Position numbers and translations under genes: made by a program | In this document: piece by piece, positions 13,129-23,933 of the stretch | Numbering within the stretch: the first letter of the stretch is position 1 | Layout of the letters: every line of letters starts with the position of its first letter | Assembly: GCA_964019055.1 (NCBI GenBank) | Contig: OZ025212.1 | Location: 2,820,657-2,884,656 of the forward strand | From: Anthopleura xanthogrammica | Lineage: Eukaryota > Cnidaria > Anthozoa > Actiniaria > Actiniidae | Length of the DNA stretch: 64,000 nt | Reading direction: 5' to 3' | The notes under the pieces: generated by a model | What the model saw: the letters and a program-made list of their open reading frames with translations, nothing else | What the model was told of the DNA's origin: nothing | Databases searched by the model: none

Positions 13129-13632
13129 CTAAACATTTGAATAAGAAATACCAATTTGAAGAATATTCCGGTATTGAAGAAGAAGAATTTGTAATGCTAA
13201 GCGACGAGAAGCAAAATGTTCGATGATTGGCTGATTCGCTGAGGCTGAGAGAAACGAACCACCTGAAAACTGTGCCAGTTCAGTAGTTAACTCAGTGGCC
13301 ACCCGACTTATTAGCAGGGAACGTTCGACAAAAAGGCGCATAGCACGCAAGCAGCACTAAGATTTTTCATATATCATATTTATTTAGTAAACCTATTATA
13401 GGTAGAATCTTTCATTTGCCTGGGAAAATGTTCGCTCTTAAACAAGATGGCGGTTATAAGGGAAATGAGCAAGACGAAGATGAGTAAACAAAATTTCACG
13501 CACGCTTTAGTACAAGCAGCTTTTCAATCAAGAATTAAAAACGACTTCAAAGTTGCCCTAGGGCAACCTGTTAACGAGGGGAATACAATAAACCAAGGCG
13601 AAGTGTTTACGACTTTTTTAGAAAGCAAATAG
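13129..13632. other. Two small divergent open frames around a possible TSS, unassigned
   Basis: A 73-codon frame on the minus strand (13350-13129) and a 61-codon frame on the plus strand (13447-13632) point away from each other. The plus frame starts in AACAAGATGGCGG, which matches a YY1-type start-site motif. Neither product resembles a family that I recognise. They could be first exons or chance. Confidence 0.2.
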
Positions 13633-14209
13633 AAAAGTTTAATAAATATGAAAACATAATTAATCAGCAATAAAAAATCTCTGGCCATTTTCAGTGACCA
13701 AATGAACCTTAGTTTTATACAATTTTAGGCCAGATATGATACGCTAAGGCCTAGAAGTTTTTGAATATTATATTTCCGAATTAAAACCTTGTTTGGAACA
13801 AAAAACGTGTTTGAGTGTTTTCGACTTTTCATCAGTTATCGTTACGTTTGCCCAAAGCACAAACACACTTTTTATTCAGACTTATTGCTTTGTCTAACTT
13901 AAATTATCTTTGGAAAAAGGGTTTTTTTTCGACTAGAGATGTTTAAAAATTCATAAGAAATACTTAAAAAAATTAGGGCCTCAATGATTTTTTTCTCCAG
14001 TCGTCGAAAACAAGAATAATTGGAATTGCTCGTAAAAAAAAAAAAATTAAAGTCACCTAGTTATTAAATTTACTTTTATGTATAATTTCAGGAAAATAAA
14101 AAGCTGAAATATGAGCCGTAGCTTATAGGATATATGTTGAGTTGCTAGCTATTTTAATGCTGTCAAATTCCATATCGGAATAATAACAATAATAAATCTC
14201 AATGCTTTT

Positions 14210-14570
14210 ACAAAATACTAGAACTTGATACTTAATACTGAATACTGAAAGACTAACACTTAATCCTAATACTAGTAATACTAGTACTAAAACTGAAACT
14301 TATTACTAATACTTATTCCTAAAACTTGATGCATGAAAACTAAACTTAATACTTAAATCCTTAATATTTGATACTTGATACTTCATCTTAGTACTCGACA
14401 TTTGATACTTCATCCTTATACTTGATACTGAAAACTTAATCATAATAGTCGATACTAAACTTAATACTAATACTTTACGCTTCATATATCATTGAAAACT
14501 AGATACTAAGTACTTAATACTTAATACTAATATTAAGAACTTGATACTAAAAACTTAAAATATACTAATA
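14210..14570. repeat. Degenerate tandem array of TACTTAATACT/GATACTT words
   Basis: For about 360 bp nearly every 8-12 bases repeats a variant of AATACTTGATACT or TAATACTTAA. The period is irregular, as in an old, decayed short satellite. Confidence 0.75.
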
Positions 14571-14993
14571 TGGAAACTGAGAAAAGATAAAAATGGAAAT
14601 AGGAGAAATTATGAAGACTCAAAAAGATACGTTTTCAGTGTACCTTTCAAGTGTTATTCTATTTACATCGAATACATTTGGCAAAAGCTGGAAAATGTTG
14701 TTGTTAGAGAAATGGAGATACTTTACCAGTTTGTTGTGTTGCCTGTCGACTCGATGCTCGTCTTTGACCGATTTTTTTTATGTAACCCTTCGTTTTAAGC
14801 AAAGAACAGCAAATGCTTATGGAAATGCTGGTATCTAACTAATATGTTAATCAAACCACTCGAAACACAGGTAAAGAGATGCCTTTTGTTTGGTTTACTG
14901 GTTCGCAGCGAAGCGTGCAACTCCCAACTGTTAGAAGATGCAACCACGTGCAGGGCAATAAGAAACAATGGAAAAGAAAGTAGAAAAAAATAA

Positions 14994-14994
<1 letters not shown>

Positions 14995-15036
<42 letters not shown>

Positions 15037-15097
15037 GAAAAAGCACATCACAGAATTTTTCTCTACAACTCTAACTTCTAACTCAAGATTCCATTTT

Positions 15098-15144
<47 letters not shown>
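14995..15144. repeat. Two AAT microsatellites
   Basis: AAT runs at 14995-15034 and 15099-15144. The poly-Leu and poly-Tyr frames over the first run are artefacts. Confidence 0.95.
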
Positions 15145-15784
15145 TTAATTCTAGCGCATCACATCGAATCTCAATGCTCTTACATGATATAAAAATTATA
15201 ATGTAATAAACGTGATGTAAATATGAATAAATATATTATTTTATACTATTATATATACTATACTAAATATACTATTAATTTACTATTAGCCATCTAACAC
15301 GTGGAGAACTAAGAGAAAATAAATAAATAAAATTCTAAGAAATTAAGAATTTAAGAATATTATTATAATTTTAGTTTTATAGAATATCGATTAAGATATT
15401 TTTTCCATAGTCGCCATAAGAAGCTGACGCCTTTGTCTACCAAAATATTATATTGTCTTCGATTCGTTGATATATATCTGAAAAGACGAATGCCCCTTTT
15501 TCGCGCTTTTGTATAAAAGTCATATTGTTATCTATATATATATATAATATATATGTATTTGTTTGTATCTATATCTTGCAGCCCCAAAAGCTGAATTACA
15601 TAATTTACTACAAAAATTTAAACTTAAATATAAAATATATCGTCATCTCTATCGTCATCAGCTATAATAAAATTATATATAATAGATTTCTATAAAATAG
15701 GATCTATTTATTTCTTAATTGATGTTTGTTTGGGTATCTATAATGTTGTTGTGTTGTGGTAAACACTCACATGAACAAACAAAA

Positions 15785-15860
15785 CCCGCTTTCACTCAGT
15801 TGGTTAGTGCCGGCCTTTGGAGCTAGAAGTGCTCGGTTCGATCTTCAGGATCTCCACGTC
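15785..15860 (+). mobile_element. tRNA-derived SINE head (degenerate)
   Basis: TTCACTCAGTTGGTTAGTGC resembles a box A region and CTCGGTTCGATCTTC resembles box B about 40 bp later. The spacing fits a tRNA-derived Pol III promoter. Stems are poor, so it is not called a tRNA gene. Confidence 0.5.
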
Positions 15861-16240
15861 TCCCTCTGTTCTGTGCAGCTTTAGCTTTAAATACCCGTAA
15901 TAAGGTGCAATGATAGGTTTTAGGGGACAAAGAGCACGCTTTCATACGCTTTATAGATGAGCCCCTGGCTCGTAAGAAATGGGCAAACACTCCTCGAAGT
16001 TCGAAGTAGAATATTGGCTTTACCTCTTCCTTTCACGGTCTGCTATTCTGTTTTCTGTCAATCGTTTCATGACTGCTTATAATTACCATTGTGTTGCACC
16101 TACCTACTTAGTAAGCTTGCATGTCACCGTATTCAATACATATTTGCCACTGACTCTAACAGACCGTTCATGTCGAAAACAGTGACTGATTCGCAGCTGC
16201 CCTTTTCCATACCCTCTCCCCCTCCCCCCTAATCCGCTCA

Positions 16241-16260
16241 CCCCCCCCCCCCCCCCCCCC
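16241..16260. repeat. Poly-C run of about 20
   Basis: Uninterrupted C run after CCCCCTCCCCCCT-type sequence; length may be unreliable in the assembly. Confidence 0.9.
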
Positions 16261-16309
16261 AACATATGTACACCCAAGGTCGATGAAGCATATATGACTC
16301 TCATAGAAA

Positions 16310-16431
16310 GGAATTAAGAGAGCTCATAGAAAAAAAACCACCAGCATTAAATTAAACAATATGAGCGCTGATGAACACTTATGTACGTTCCGGTATATGG
16401 TGCCAAATAAAATATTATTGTATTGTATTGA
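16310..16431 (+). mobile_element. Possible retroposon 3' end with TATTG tail
   Basis: A short unique stretch leads to CCAAATAAAATATTATTGTATTG, with the AATAAA-like signal followed by TATTG repeats. The 5' portion is unrecognised. Confidence 0.35.
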
Positions 16432-17454
16432 AGCAAGCCACGTTCGATATGACTACTATAGTATAATTTTACTAATTAATAATATTATTTTTTATTTTTT
16501 CATGTTTAAACTTTCTAGTTAGTTCTAAAACAAATTTATTATTTTCTCAGTTTTGTGGCCGCTGGGCATTTTCTTTTAAAACTGAAATACTGAAAAAAAT
16601 ATAGCCAATTTAGATGTATTAAGGTAAACATTTCTATCCTAAAAGCTGAGATTTGTGCTATAATCTTCGGTTTAATCTTTCAATTAAGAACCTTTTACGA
16701 GTGAGTAAAAGAAATAACCTCTTTGTCGTCCTCGTACAAGTAGCCGGTCAATCTGAAGCTCCTTAATTTATCAGTCTCGACGGACATACAACCTACTAAT
16801 TGTCTTAAGTACTTTGCTGCAATTTGCACCCGTGTTAAAAATATGTCACCCAAATTTTTACCATGATTTTCTGTTTAGTAAAAAAAAATTCAAAAATTTA
16901 AACTTGTTCTTAGGTGTTAGTTGAAAACGCTCGCTTTTCGAGAGAAAATACCCTGTTTTTTTAGTGTTTATCCTTATATATGCGCGCGCAGTCTATTTAA
17001 ATCTGACCAAGAAGAAGAAGACCAAAGATGGAAGGTCAATTCCGTTGTCGATTAGTTAGTCTGAGTCTTTTTTAAAAGCTCCTTTTCTTAAATAGTCTAG
17101 ATAAAAAAGCAGGACACACAAGTCAATACTCACTTACCTCGCTTGTTATCGAACAACATATAAATGGTTAAGTAAACGTCAAACGATCCCTACATCAAGA
17201 TGGTATAGCTTTCAAAGTCTGAAGAAATTTCGGAAACGATTCTTCCTATATAGTTTTCAACTGGAACGTTTATCACGTTTTCTAGGGTCAGCTTGTCTGT
17301 GTTTTGTCATCGTAATGCTTCCTGAACAATTTCGTTGCGCCGTAGAAGGAAATGTTATATAACTGTGTTGACTGAAAACCTTCAATTGGGTTTTGATAAT
17401 ATCGAATCATTACCGTCCCACTTAATTATGACTTTGAAAAGCTAGAGGTTATTT

Positions 17455-17731
17455 TCTCTTCTTTTTTCCTTTCTTTCTCTCTTACTTTCTTCCTTTCTTT
17501 CTTCCTTTCTTTCTTCCTTCCTTTCTTCCTTGTTGTCTTTTTGTCTTTTTTGTTTGTTTCTTTGTTTGTTTCTTTGTTTGTTTCTTTGTTTGTTTCTTTG
17601 TTTGTTTCTTTGTTTGTTTCTTTGTTTGTTTCTTTGTTTGTTTCTTTGTTTGTTTCTTTGTTTGTTTCTTTGTTTGTTTCTTTGTTTGTGTCTTTGTTTG
17701 TGTCTTTCTTTCTTTCTTTCTTTCTTTCTTC

Positions 17732-17814
<83 letters not shown>

Positions 17815-17910
17815 TCCTTCTTTGTTTGTTTGTTTGTTTGTTTGCTTCTTTCCTTCTTTCTTTGCTGTTCCGTCTTTCGTTTTTATTCCTTTTTTCTTTC
17901 TGTTTTTTTT
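17455..17910. repeat. Compound pyrimidine-rich microsatellite: 12-bp TTTGTTTGTTTC array, CTTT array, GTTT array
   Basis: About 13 copies of the 12-bp unit (17549-17705) run into about 28 CTTT units (17705-17817) and then GTTT (17821-17843). Long frames on both strands (Lys-Glu-Thr-Asn or Leu-Phe-rich) are repeat translations. Confidence 0.95.
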
Positions 17911-18520
17911 TTTCTATGATTTTTTTCTTCGTATTATCTCTTTCTATTTCCTCCTTCAATGCCTACTTAGAGATCAATATTTTAATGCATCTCATATTAA
18001 TCTTCAAATCACTAGGTTTGTGTCTTCAATATTCAAAACGGTAATGCGATTATCTTATACGAAGAAATAGTCTCAACTATCTCTGGACACACAATCACAT
18101 ACGAATAGGAACGAGATGACGCTTTTTCCAGAGAGTTGCCTCAACGAAAATGTCATCATATCCCTTCTAGAGTTCTCTTGAACTATACGATTAATTAGTC
18201 AAAATTAAACAGCTCTTGAGTAGAATAGTTTTTTTCATAAAAGTCCCTAATTAGACTAAAGAGACGGAACTAATGGCTCTTTATAGGGAGTCACCTAAAA
18301 GCTACTGGAGACTTCTGATGATCCAAACAACCCTTTAACGACCACTTTATGAGACTACAGTGTAAAGCGTTATAGAATTATGATATCGTCGGTTTATTCG
18401 GCACTGAGAAACCCTCATCATTCTATTCATCAAAAAAAACTAGTCCATTTGGTCGTCTGGGACACTAGAGAAAACCGTTTGCGCATGCGCGCATTATGTA
18501 AAGTGTAAAGTCCACTCAGG

Positions 18521-18745
18521 CAGGGGCGTAGCGAGGACCTAGGTTCTGGGGGGGGCACCTCCGCCAAAAATCGCCGAAGCAAAATCAAAAAAAAAACCGC
18601 GATATTTACGACGAAATAGGGAATAAAACTTTCTCTACAAAAAGTGGGGGGCGCCAAGTACAAAAAAAAAGAGAGGCCAATATAAAAAAAAGGGAAAAAA
18701 ACAAACAATTACCTATTTACCAAAAATTTTGGGGGGGTCACGTTA
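18521..18745. mobile_element. Truncated TE end with CAGGGGCGTAGC terminus
   Basis: CAGGGGCGTAGCGAGGACCT followed by G-runs (TTCTGGGGGGGGC, TTTTGGGGGGGTC) resembles hAT-type ends common in animals. No inverse partner is found nearby, so it is either truncated or coincidental. Confidence 0.35.
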
Positions 18746-18897
18746 TAGTTTTTCTGAGCATATTCGCGTTTAATAGCTTTTATTGTTGTTATGCATGAAC
18801 ACTGTTGCTCAATTAAAATGAACACTATTAATTCCCCTATTTTATATCCCCCTGGTTGTATGCCCAGTCGATTATCATCCCACCGAAAACCAGGACT

Positions 18898-19160
18898 TAA
18901 GGTACGTTTACACAGGCGATTTTGATGTGATTTTTGCGGCGATTTTTGTTGCAACTTTTCTTTAATAGTCTATCAAAATCGTACGTCTAGATTAAAATAA
19001 CGGCGATTTTGATGCAAATTAGATGTGATTTCATTGGAAACTTGGCACGGTTTCATTGTAAATTTCCGAAACACTGTCATTTTGGGCAGCGGTATAAGTC
19101 AAGGGGTAGGCGTAAAACCATGTGATGACAAAAATCGCATCAAAAGCCTCTAAGAAGTTG
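18898..19160. mobile_element. Possible degraded foldback element (GCGATTTT-rich)
   Basis: GTACGTTTACACAGGCGATT opens a stretch with repeated CGATTTTTG / GCGATTTTGATG words. An inverse word, AAAATCGCATCAAAAG, occurs near 19135. The arms are not continuous, so this is tentative. Confidence 0.35.
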
Positions 19161-20059
19161 TATAAGTCCATGCAGGGCACATAACCGGGATTCTAAGGTA
19201 TTATAAGAAAAGCCCACTTGCCCAGTGAACGTATCTTATGACGCTGCTTTCAAGAAACCACTTATAACATTTATTTTTCATAATATTTTTTAGACGTAAT
19301 TGCATAAAGACATTTTTTTCGGAAATAACTCATATCATCTGAAAACGTACCGACTCAAAATCAACTCCTTTTAGCCATGGGAATAAACCGTTAAAAGCTA
19401 AAATTAAAAAAAGAACGGAATGGGTAGCGATTTCCTTGTCACCTTGACTTACACGTGTACAGCACTCAGGAACTACCAAAATCACTCGAGAGTGGGAAGC
19501 TGTCGCTTACGACTCCTCCTTCTACTTGAGTCTGCACTAAAATATAGGTATTCAAACTTTTCAGGTTAATTATACTAGTTATATTTTTGTATACGTGAGT
19601 GAAAGAACCAGTTGTTGACTCTGTGTCCTGTTATCTCTATTAATAATAATAATAATGATTTTTTATTGAGGTTCAATACCTAATGATGGTTACTCTACAC
19701 ATGGTTATCTCATGAGACGTCTAAAAGAAAGCGCAGTGACTAATTTTCGACTTAATAAGAAACCTCTGACCCGCGGTAGCTATAGAAAAACGGATAATTG
19801 TAAGACAAGCAGACTACAATAAAAACAAAGCTCTTCTTTAATAAAAATTGTTTATGAAATAAGAATCAAATAACAGAAAATTGAAATTAATTTTTTTTGA
19901 AATATGATTATGGAAAATCAGAAGTAGAGAATGAAGTTGACAAGATGGTGTTCGCTTGAAAGAAAAGTTGTAACAGTGGAAGCTTATCTTTAAACTCGAG
20001 TTGAGTGGATTTTTCTCTCTCTCTACAAAGTGTTGGAAACTGAGCACTTTCTGACTTTT

Positions 20060-20272
20060 ACAGTGCGAATTGAAAAACCGAAATTAATTCACAAATCGCT
20101 TATCCGTTCGTTGAACTATCTGAAACGACTCTCTAACTACACGAAGTTTATCTGACTACAAATCAGTCGAACTTCTTGCAGTTAGAGAGTTCACTTGTTT
20201 CAGATTGCTCAACGAACGATACACGATTTCTGAAATATTTCTGGGTGCCCACGGTTTTTCGATTCGTACTGT
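20060..20272. mobile_element. 213-bp foldback MITE, mariner-like termini
   Basis: The ends ACAGTGCGAATTGAAAAACC and GGTTTTTCGATTCGTACTGT are imperfect inverted copies. Inner arms also pair (CGTTCGTTGA with TCAACGAACG; CTCTCTAACT with AGTTAGAGAG), so nearly the whole element can fold into one hairpin. No ORF. Confidence 0.75.
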
Positions 20273-20676
20273 CACTATGTTTTAAGCAGTGTCCTAATTA
20301 AGATATCGATTTAAAAACGTATAGTTTTTCTTATAGAAAAAAGGCTAGAGGCTTTATTATTTTTATAAAATTCGTGAACCGTTGAGAAGTCTGTGCCTAC
20401 GGATACAGATTTGTCCGTATTTGCATACGACTTTTAGATGGATTTTCTCGGTCAAACTCACTTCAATCTCAAATTTCTTTTTTGGAACATGATAGTTTAC
20501 TCCTAGACATTTTCTAAGTAATATGCAATATTCGTGTTTAATCTGTTTGGGGCTTTTCAACGGCTTTACTTTTACTAAAATTATTACTCGCTGCAATCAT
20601 GTTTAGAAGAGATAGCGACACAAATATATCAATTAAGTCATTAAAACAAAACTTACCGTATACGCTGGGTGGATGC

Positions 20677-20762
20677 AGAACTGCTTGAATTTTACATCGA
20701 CGGACTGAATTCTCCTAGTAGAACTGCTTGAATTTTACATCGACGGACTGAATTCTCCTAGT
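20677..20762. repeat. 43-bp perfect tandem duplication
   Basis: Two identical head-to-tail copies (20677-20719 and 20720-20762), each starting AGAACTGCTTGAATTTTACA. Identity implies a recent event or an assembly duplication. Confidence 0.95.
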
Positions 20763-21174
20763 AGATCTTCAAGAGAAACTTTGCTTGGCTGTTAATACTC
20801 AAAAACGTATTACTATTTGGAATGTACAGGGCAGAAGACGGAATTATGGCACAATGATAACTATTGTGTCACACAATGAGTGAACGGGGCTTGTCACTGA
20901 GCCGGCGTTATAAATCGTTGATCATGTGTATCACAGTTTATATAGGAAGCTTGATTTCATTATATAAGAATATATCTACTTGCGGGGCAAGCTCATAAAA
21001 AAGACCTGTCCTTTTTCCCACACGATATTATCTCCGACGAGTCTTTATCTCCCTTTATTAATACTGACAAGAAAATAATTAAATTAGAGACCAACAAAGT
21101 TAACATAATGAGTCATCAGACTCAAAATAATTAAATATTTGGTATAATCATGTGTTATTATAAATTTTATTGTT

Positions 21175-21445
21175 CAGGGGCGGACGGACGGGGGGTGAAC
21201 TGAGTGACTTTTCAACCCCCTTTTTTGCAGTCATGTATTCAGTAATTCAAATCTTCGTCGGAATATTTATAAATAGTTACAATGCGCTTAACAATGAAAG
21301 TATTTTATATAACACTCGTTGTTAATGTATTATGAGTCTAATATTCGGATATCCCTGAAATATCTTGATTGCTTCAATATTTGGAATTTGCTTGCTCTAA
21401 AAATCAAAGTTCAGCCCCCTTGTCAAATTTCTGGATCCGCCCCTG
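21175..21445. mobile_element. Non-autonomous TIR element with CAGGGGCGGA ends (hAT-like)
   Basis: The left end reads CAGGGGCGGACGGACGGGGG. The right end is the inverse of CAGGGGCGGATCCAG, followed inward by a run pairing with AGGGGGCTGAAC. The termini look like hAT-type ends; no clear 8-bp TSD is seen and there is no ORF. Confidence 0.6.
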
Positions 21446-21460
21446 TTGTTTATATATAAC

Positions 21461-21880
21461 AATGGACTACTTCGACGATGCGGCGGCCATTTTGATAGGG
21501 GGCAAATATACAAATCTTTGTTACACTTATGGCGTTGATTTGAATTAACGTTTCACCCCTAGACAACTTGACAAGAGATAAATTAAGAAGATGGACATGA
21601 AAGAAAGACAAATAAACGAAACTCTATCTTTTCCGACATTTCTGTTTTCTTTTGCCCCCTTGACGCCCCATAATGCATTGCGATTCAAGATGTGAAATTA
21701 ATGACTGATACTACGTAGAAAAATGAAATGCTTGTCACTTAACCAACATGATAGGGCCAGAGAAACCCAGAATTTGTTTTTTTCTTTATCAAATCCTACA
21801 TATACCCCCGGCATCTCGTAAAAAGTTATTTTCATTAATTTAGATTCAAGATGGCCGCCGCATCGTCGAAGTAGTCCATT
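21461..21880. mobile_element. Non-autonomous TIR element, about 420 bp
   Basis: The terminal inverted repeats are about 36 bp. The left begins AATGGACTACTTCGACGATG and continues into GCGGCGGCCAT. The right (21843-21880) is its near-perfect reverse complement. The interior has no supported coding sequence; the 76-codon minus-strand frame across it overlaps the right TIR. Superfamily undetermined. Confidence 0.75.
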
Positions 21881-21881
21881 A

Positions 21882-22041
21882 TTACAGTGCGTTTCACATA
21901 ACTTTTGACGGTGGATTCCGAAGTTCAAGTCGTACGTACAAACGAACTTTGTGGGCGAACTTCGAACTTACTTCCCGCGTAAGTTCAGTTTCGATAAAAT
22001 CAAGGTTTTCTCCTTTCATTATTATGTGAAACGCACTGTAA
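21882..22041. mobile_element. 160-bp MITE, Tc1/mariner-like (TA-CAGTG ends)
   Basis: A perfect 20-bp inverted terminal repeat, TTACAGTGCGTTTCACATAA, opens at 21882 and closes at 22041. TA followed by CAGTG suits Tc1/mariner-type insertion at TA. It abuts the preceding TIR element within two bases. Confidence 0.8.
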
Positions 22042-22199
22042 TCTCAACAACGAATCAGAAAATCGTATTTGGTTAGGTGGATAAGTCTTGATACCAAATG
22101 AAACACTGCTATATTCCTTTGATACCCAATCAGAGTAAAGAGGAAGATCACTATGTTGAGAACTTAACTTTCAATCTCAAGCGTTTTTTTAGTCTTAGT

Positions 22200-22882
22200 G
22201 CATGTGGTAATTGTTCACCATGATGGAGTGTGCGTGTGGTCACTGGTCACCGTGGAGGTAGGGTGTGCATGTGGTCACTGGTCACCGTGGAGGTAGGGTG
22301 TGCATGTGGTCACTGGTCACCGTGGAGGTAGGGTGTGCATGTGGTCACTGGTCACCATGGAGGTAGGGTGTTCATGTGGTCACTGGTCACCGTGGAGGTA
22401 GGGTGTTCATGTGGTCACTGGTCACCGTGGAGGTAGGGTGTTCATGTGGTCACTGGTCACCGTGGAGGTAGGATGTTCATGTGGTCACTGGTCACCGTGG
22501 AGGTAGGGTGTGCATGTGGTCACTGGTCACCGTGGAGGTAGGGTGTGCATGTGGTCACTGGTCACCGTGGAGGTAGGGTGTGCATGTGGTCACTGGTCAC
22601 CGTGGAGGTAGGGTGTGCGTGTGGTCACTGGTCACCGTGGAGGTAGGGTGTTCAAGTGGTCACTGGTCACCGTGGAGGTAGGGTGTGCATATTGTCACTG
22701 GTCATCGTGGAGGTAGGGTGTGCATGTGGTCACTGGTCACCGTGGAGGTAGGGTGTGCGTGTGGTCACTGGTCACCGTGGAGGTAGGGTGTTCAAGTGGT
22801 CACTGGTCACCGTGGAGGTAGGGTGTGCATATTGTCACTGGTCATCGTGGAGGTAGGGTGTGCATGTGGTCACTGGTCACCG
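22200..22882. repeat. 35-bp minisatellite, left block
   Basis: About 19-20 tandem copies of a 35-bp unit containing GTGGTCACTGGTCACCG and TGGAGGTAGGGTG. Variants (GTGCGT, TTCAAG, GCATATTG) recur every 140 bp (TTCAAG at 22651 and 22791), showing a four-unit higher-order repeat. The block ends where the MULE-type element is inserted. Confidence 0.95.
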
Positions 22883-23933
22883 TAGCCTGCGTAGCGGCGC
22901 ATTTTTGGGGTTTTGGGGGGAGGGGGTGGGAGCGAGAGAGGAGGACTGGGTATGAGGGGAGAGGGAGGGAGCGCCTGCAATGATGCTATTGTTTTAGTGT
23001 TTACCGCCTACTCGTTGCTATCCAATCATAGTCATGATAGTCTTCGCGGAAAGCTAACCAATCACGGCTCAGCTTAGGTTTTCCCAAACATATATTTCAT
23101 AGTGTAATCCATCGTTATATTATGATACTCCTCGTTCATCTAATTCAACTCCGCTATACCTCCTGGCTATAACTACACATATTTCATTGGGTAATCGATC
23201 GTTATTAGTGATATCCTTCGTCCTACTATAAAGCCAACTCGGCTACCCAAACATATTTCATCAGTAGAGTAATCGTTATTCGTTATGATATTCCTCCTTC
23301 CAATAATATTTAGTAAATAACTGAACTCCAAATAGCGAATGATTTTTTGATAGCCTGTAAATATCTGCGATCTGTCGCACATTGCAAACACAATTGAGTG
23401 TTTGCCAGTTGTTATTTAATTTTCATCGAGATTTTCTAGCTACTCCGCCAGAGAGCATAAATATAACCCAATGGATTGAGCTTCTACGATTCTATTGAGG
23501 CCGTTACAGTCAGTACAAATCCAAAGCCTCGACAATCTTGTTCGACAAGGGTCAAAGATCAAAATTTTCCCGTATCCAGTCGGTAAAATGGCCACTAAAT
23601 CTTTACCAATAAATAACTGACGTATCATTTGATATTTTTCTTTCTTTAGATTGAAATTTTCGCCTTTAAATTCTTTTAGACTAGCTAGATACTACAATTC
23701 TTAAAGTCTCTTCAAAATCTTTGTCGATAATTATTACTGTGCTGTTATATGTCATTTCAGAGAGTGACATGTGATGATTGATGTCAGTCACCTCTCAACC
23801 AATAGGAATTTCCCGCACCCAGAATGAACGTAAAAACGCTTAAACAATAGCGTCATTGCAGGCGCTCCCTCACTTTCCCTCCTCCCCAGTCTCCCTCCCC
23901 CAAAAAACCCAAAATGCGCCGCTACGCAGGCTA
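22883..23933. mobile_element. Mutator-like (MULE-type) DNA transposon, 1051 bp, non-autonomous, with 9-bp TSD
   Basis: The ends are inverted copies beginning TAGCCTGCGTAGCGGCGCAT. Similarity runs about 105-125 bp inward (left 22883-about 23004, right about 23830-23933), including a shared GCGCCTGCAATGA motif. The element is flanked by TGGTCACCG at 22874-22882 and again at 23934-23942. Phasing in the surrounding 35-bp array shows exactly 1060 extra bases, i.e. 1051 plus a 9-bp duplication. Long TIRs and a 9-bp TSD are typical of Mutator-like elements. No transposase is visible inside. Confidence 0.8.
23440..23628 (-). pseudogene. Fragment resembling a RecQ-like helicase motif I, inside the MULE-type element
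   Basis: The reading frame begins MIRQLFIGKDLVAILPTGYG followed by KILIF. This resembles the Walker A segment of RecQ-type helicases, usually PTGxGKS followed by hydrophobics. Here the residue after Lys is Ile instead of Ser/Thr, which should abolish nucleotide binding. The similarity then stops, although the frame stays open for another 37 residues. No further helicase motifs were found, so this is a short decayed or captured fragment. Confidence 0.5.

Larger units (their letters stand above)
12270..20059. other. No supported gene outside listed repeats
   Basis: Contains the small divergent frames near 13.1-13.6 kb, the degenerate TACTTAATACT array, AAT runs, a SINE head and the large compound microsatellite. 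The remainder is AT-rich without recognisable domains. Confidence 0.5.

Noticed and set aside
17426..18044. 177-codon Lys/Glu/Thr/Asn frame and Phe/Leu/Val frames
   Set aside because: Simple-repeat translations; no flanking unique domain.
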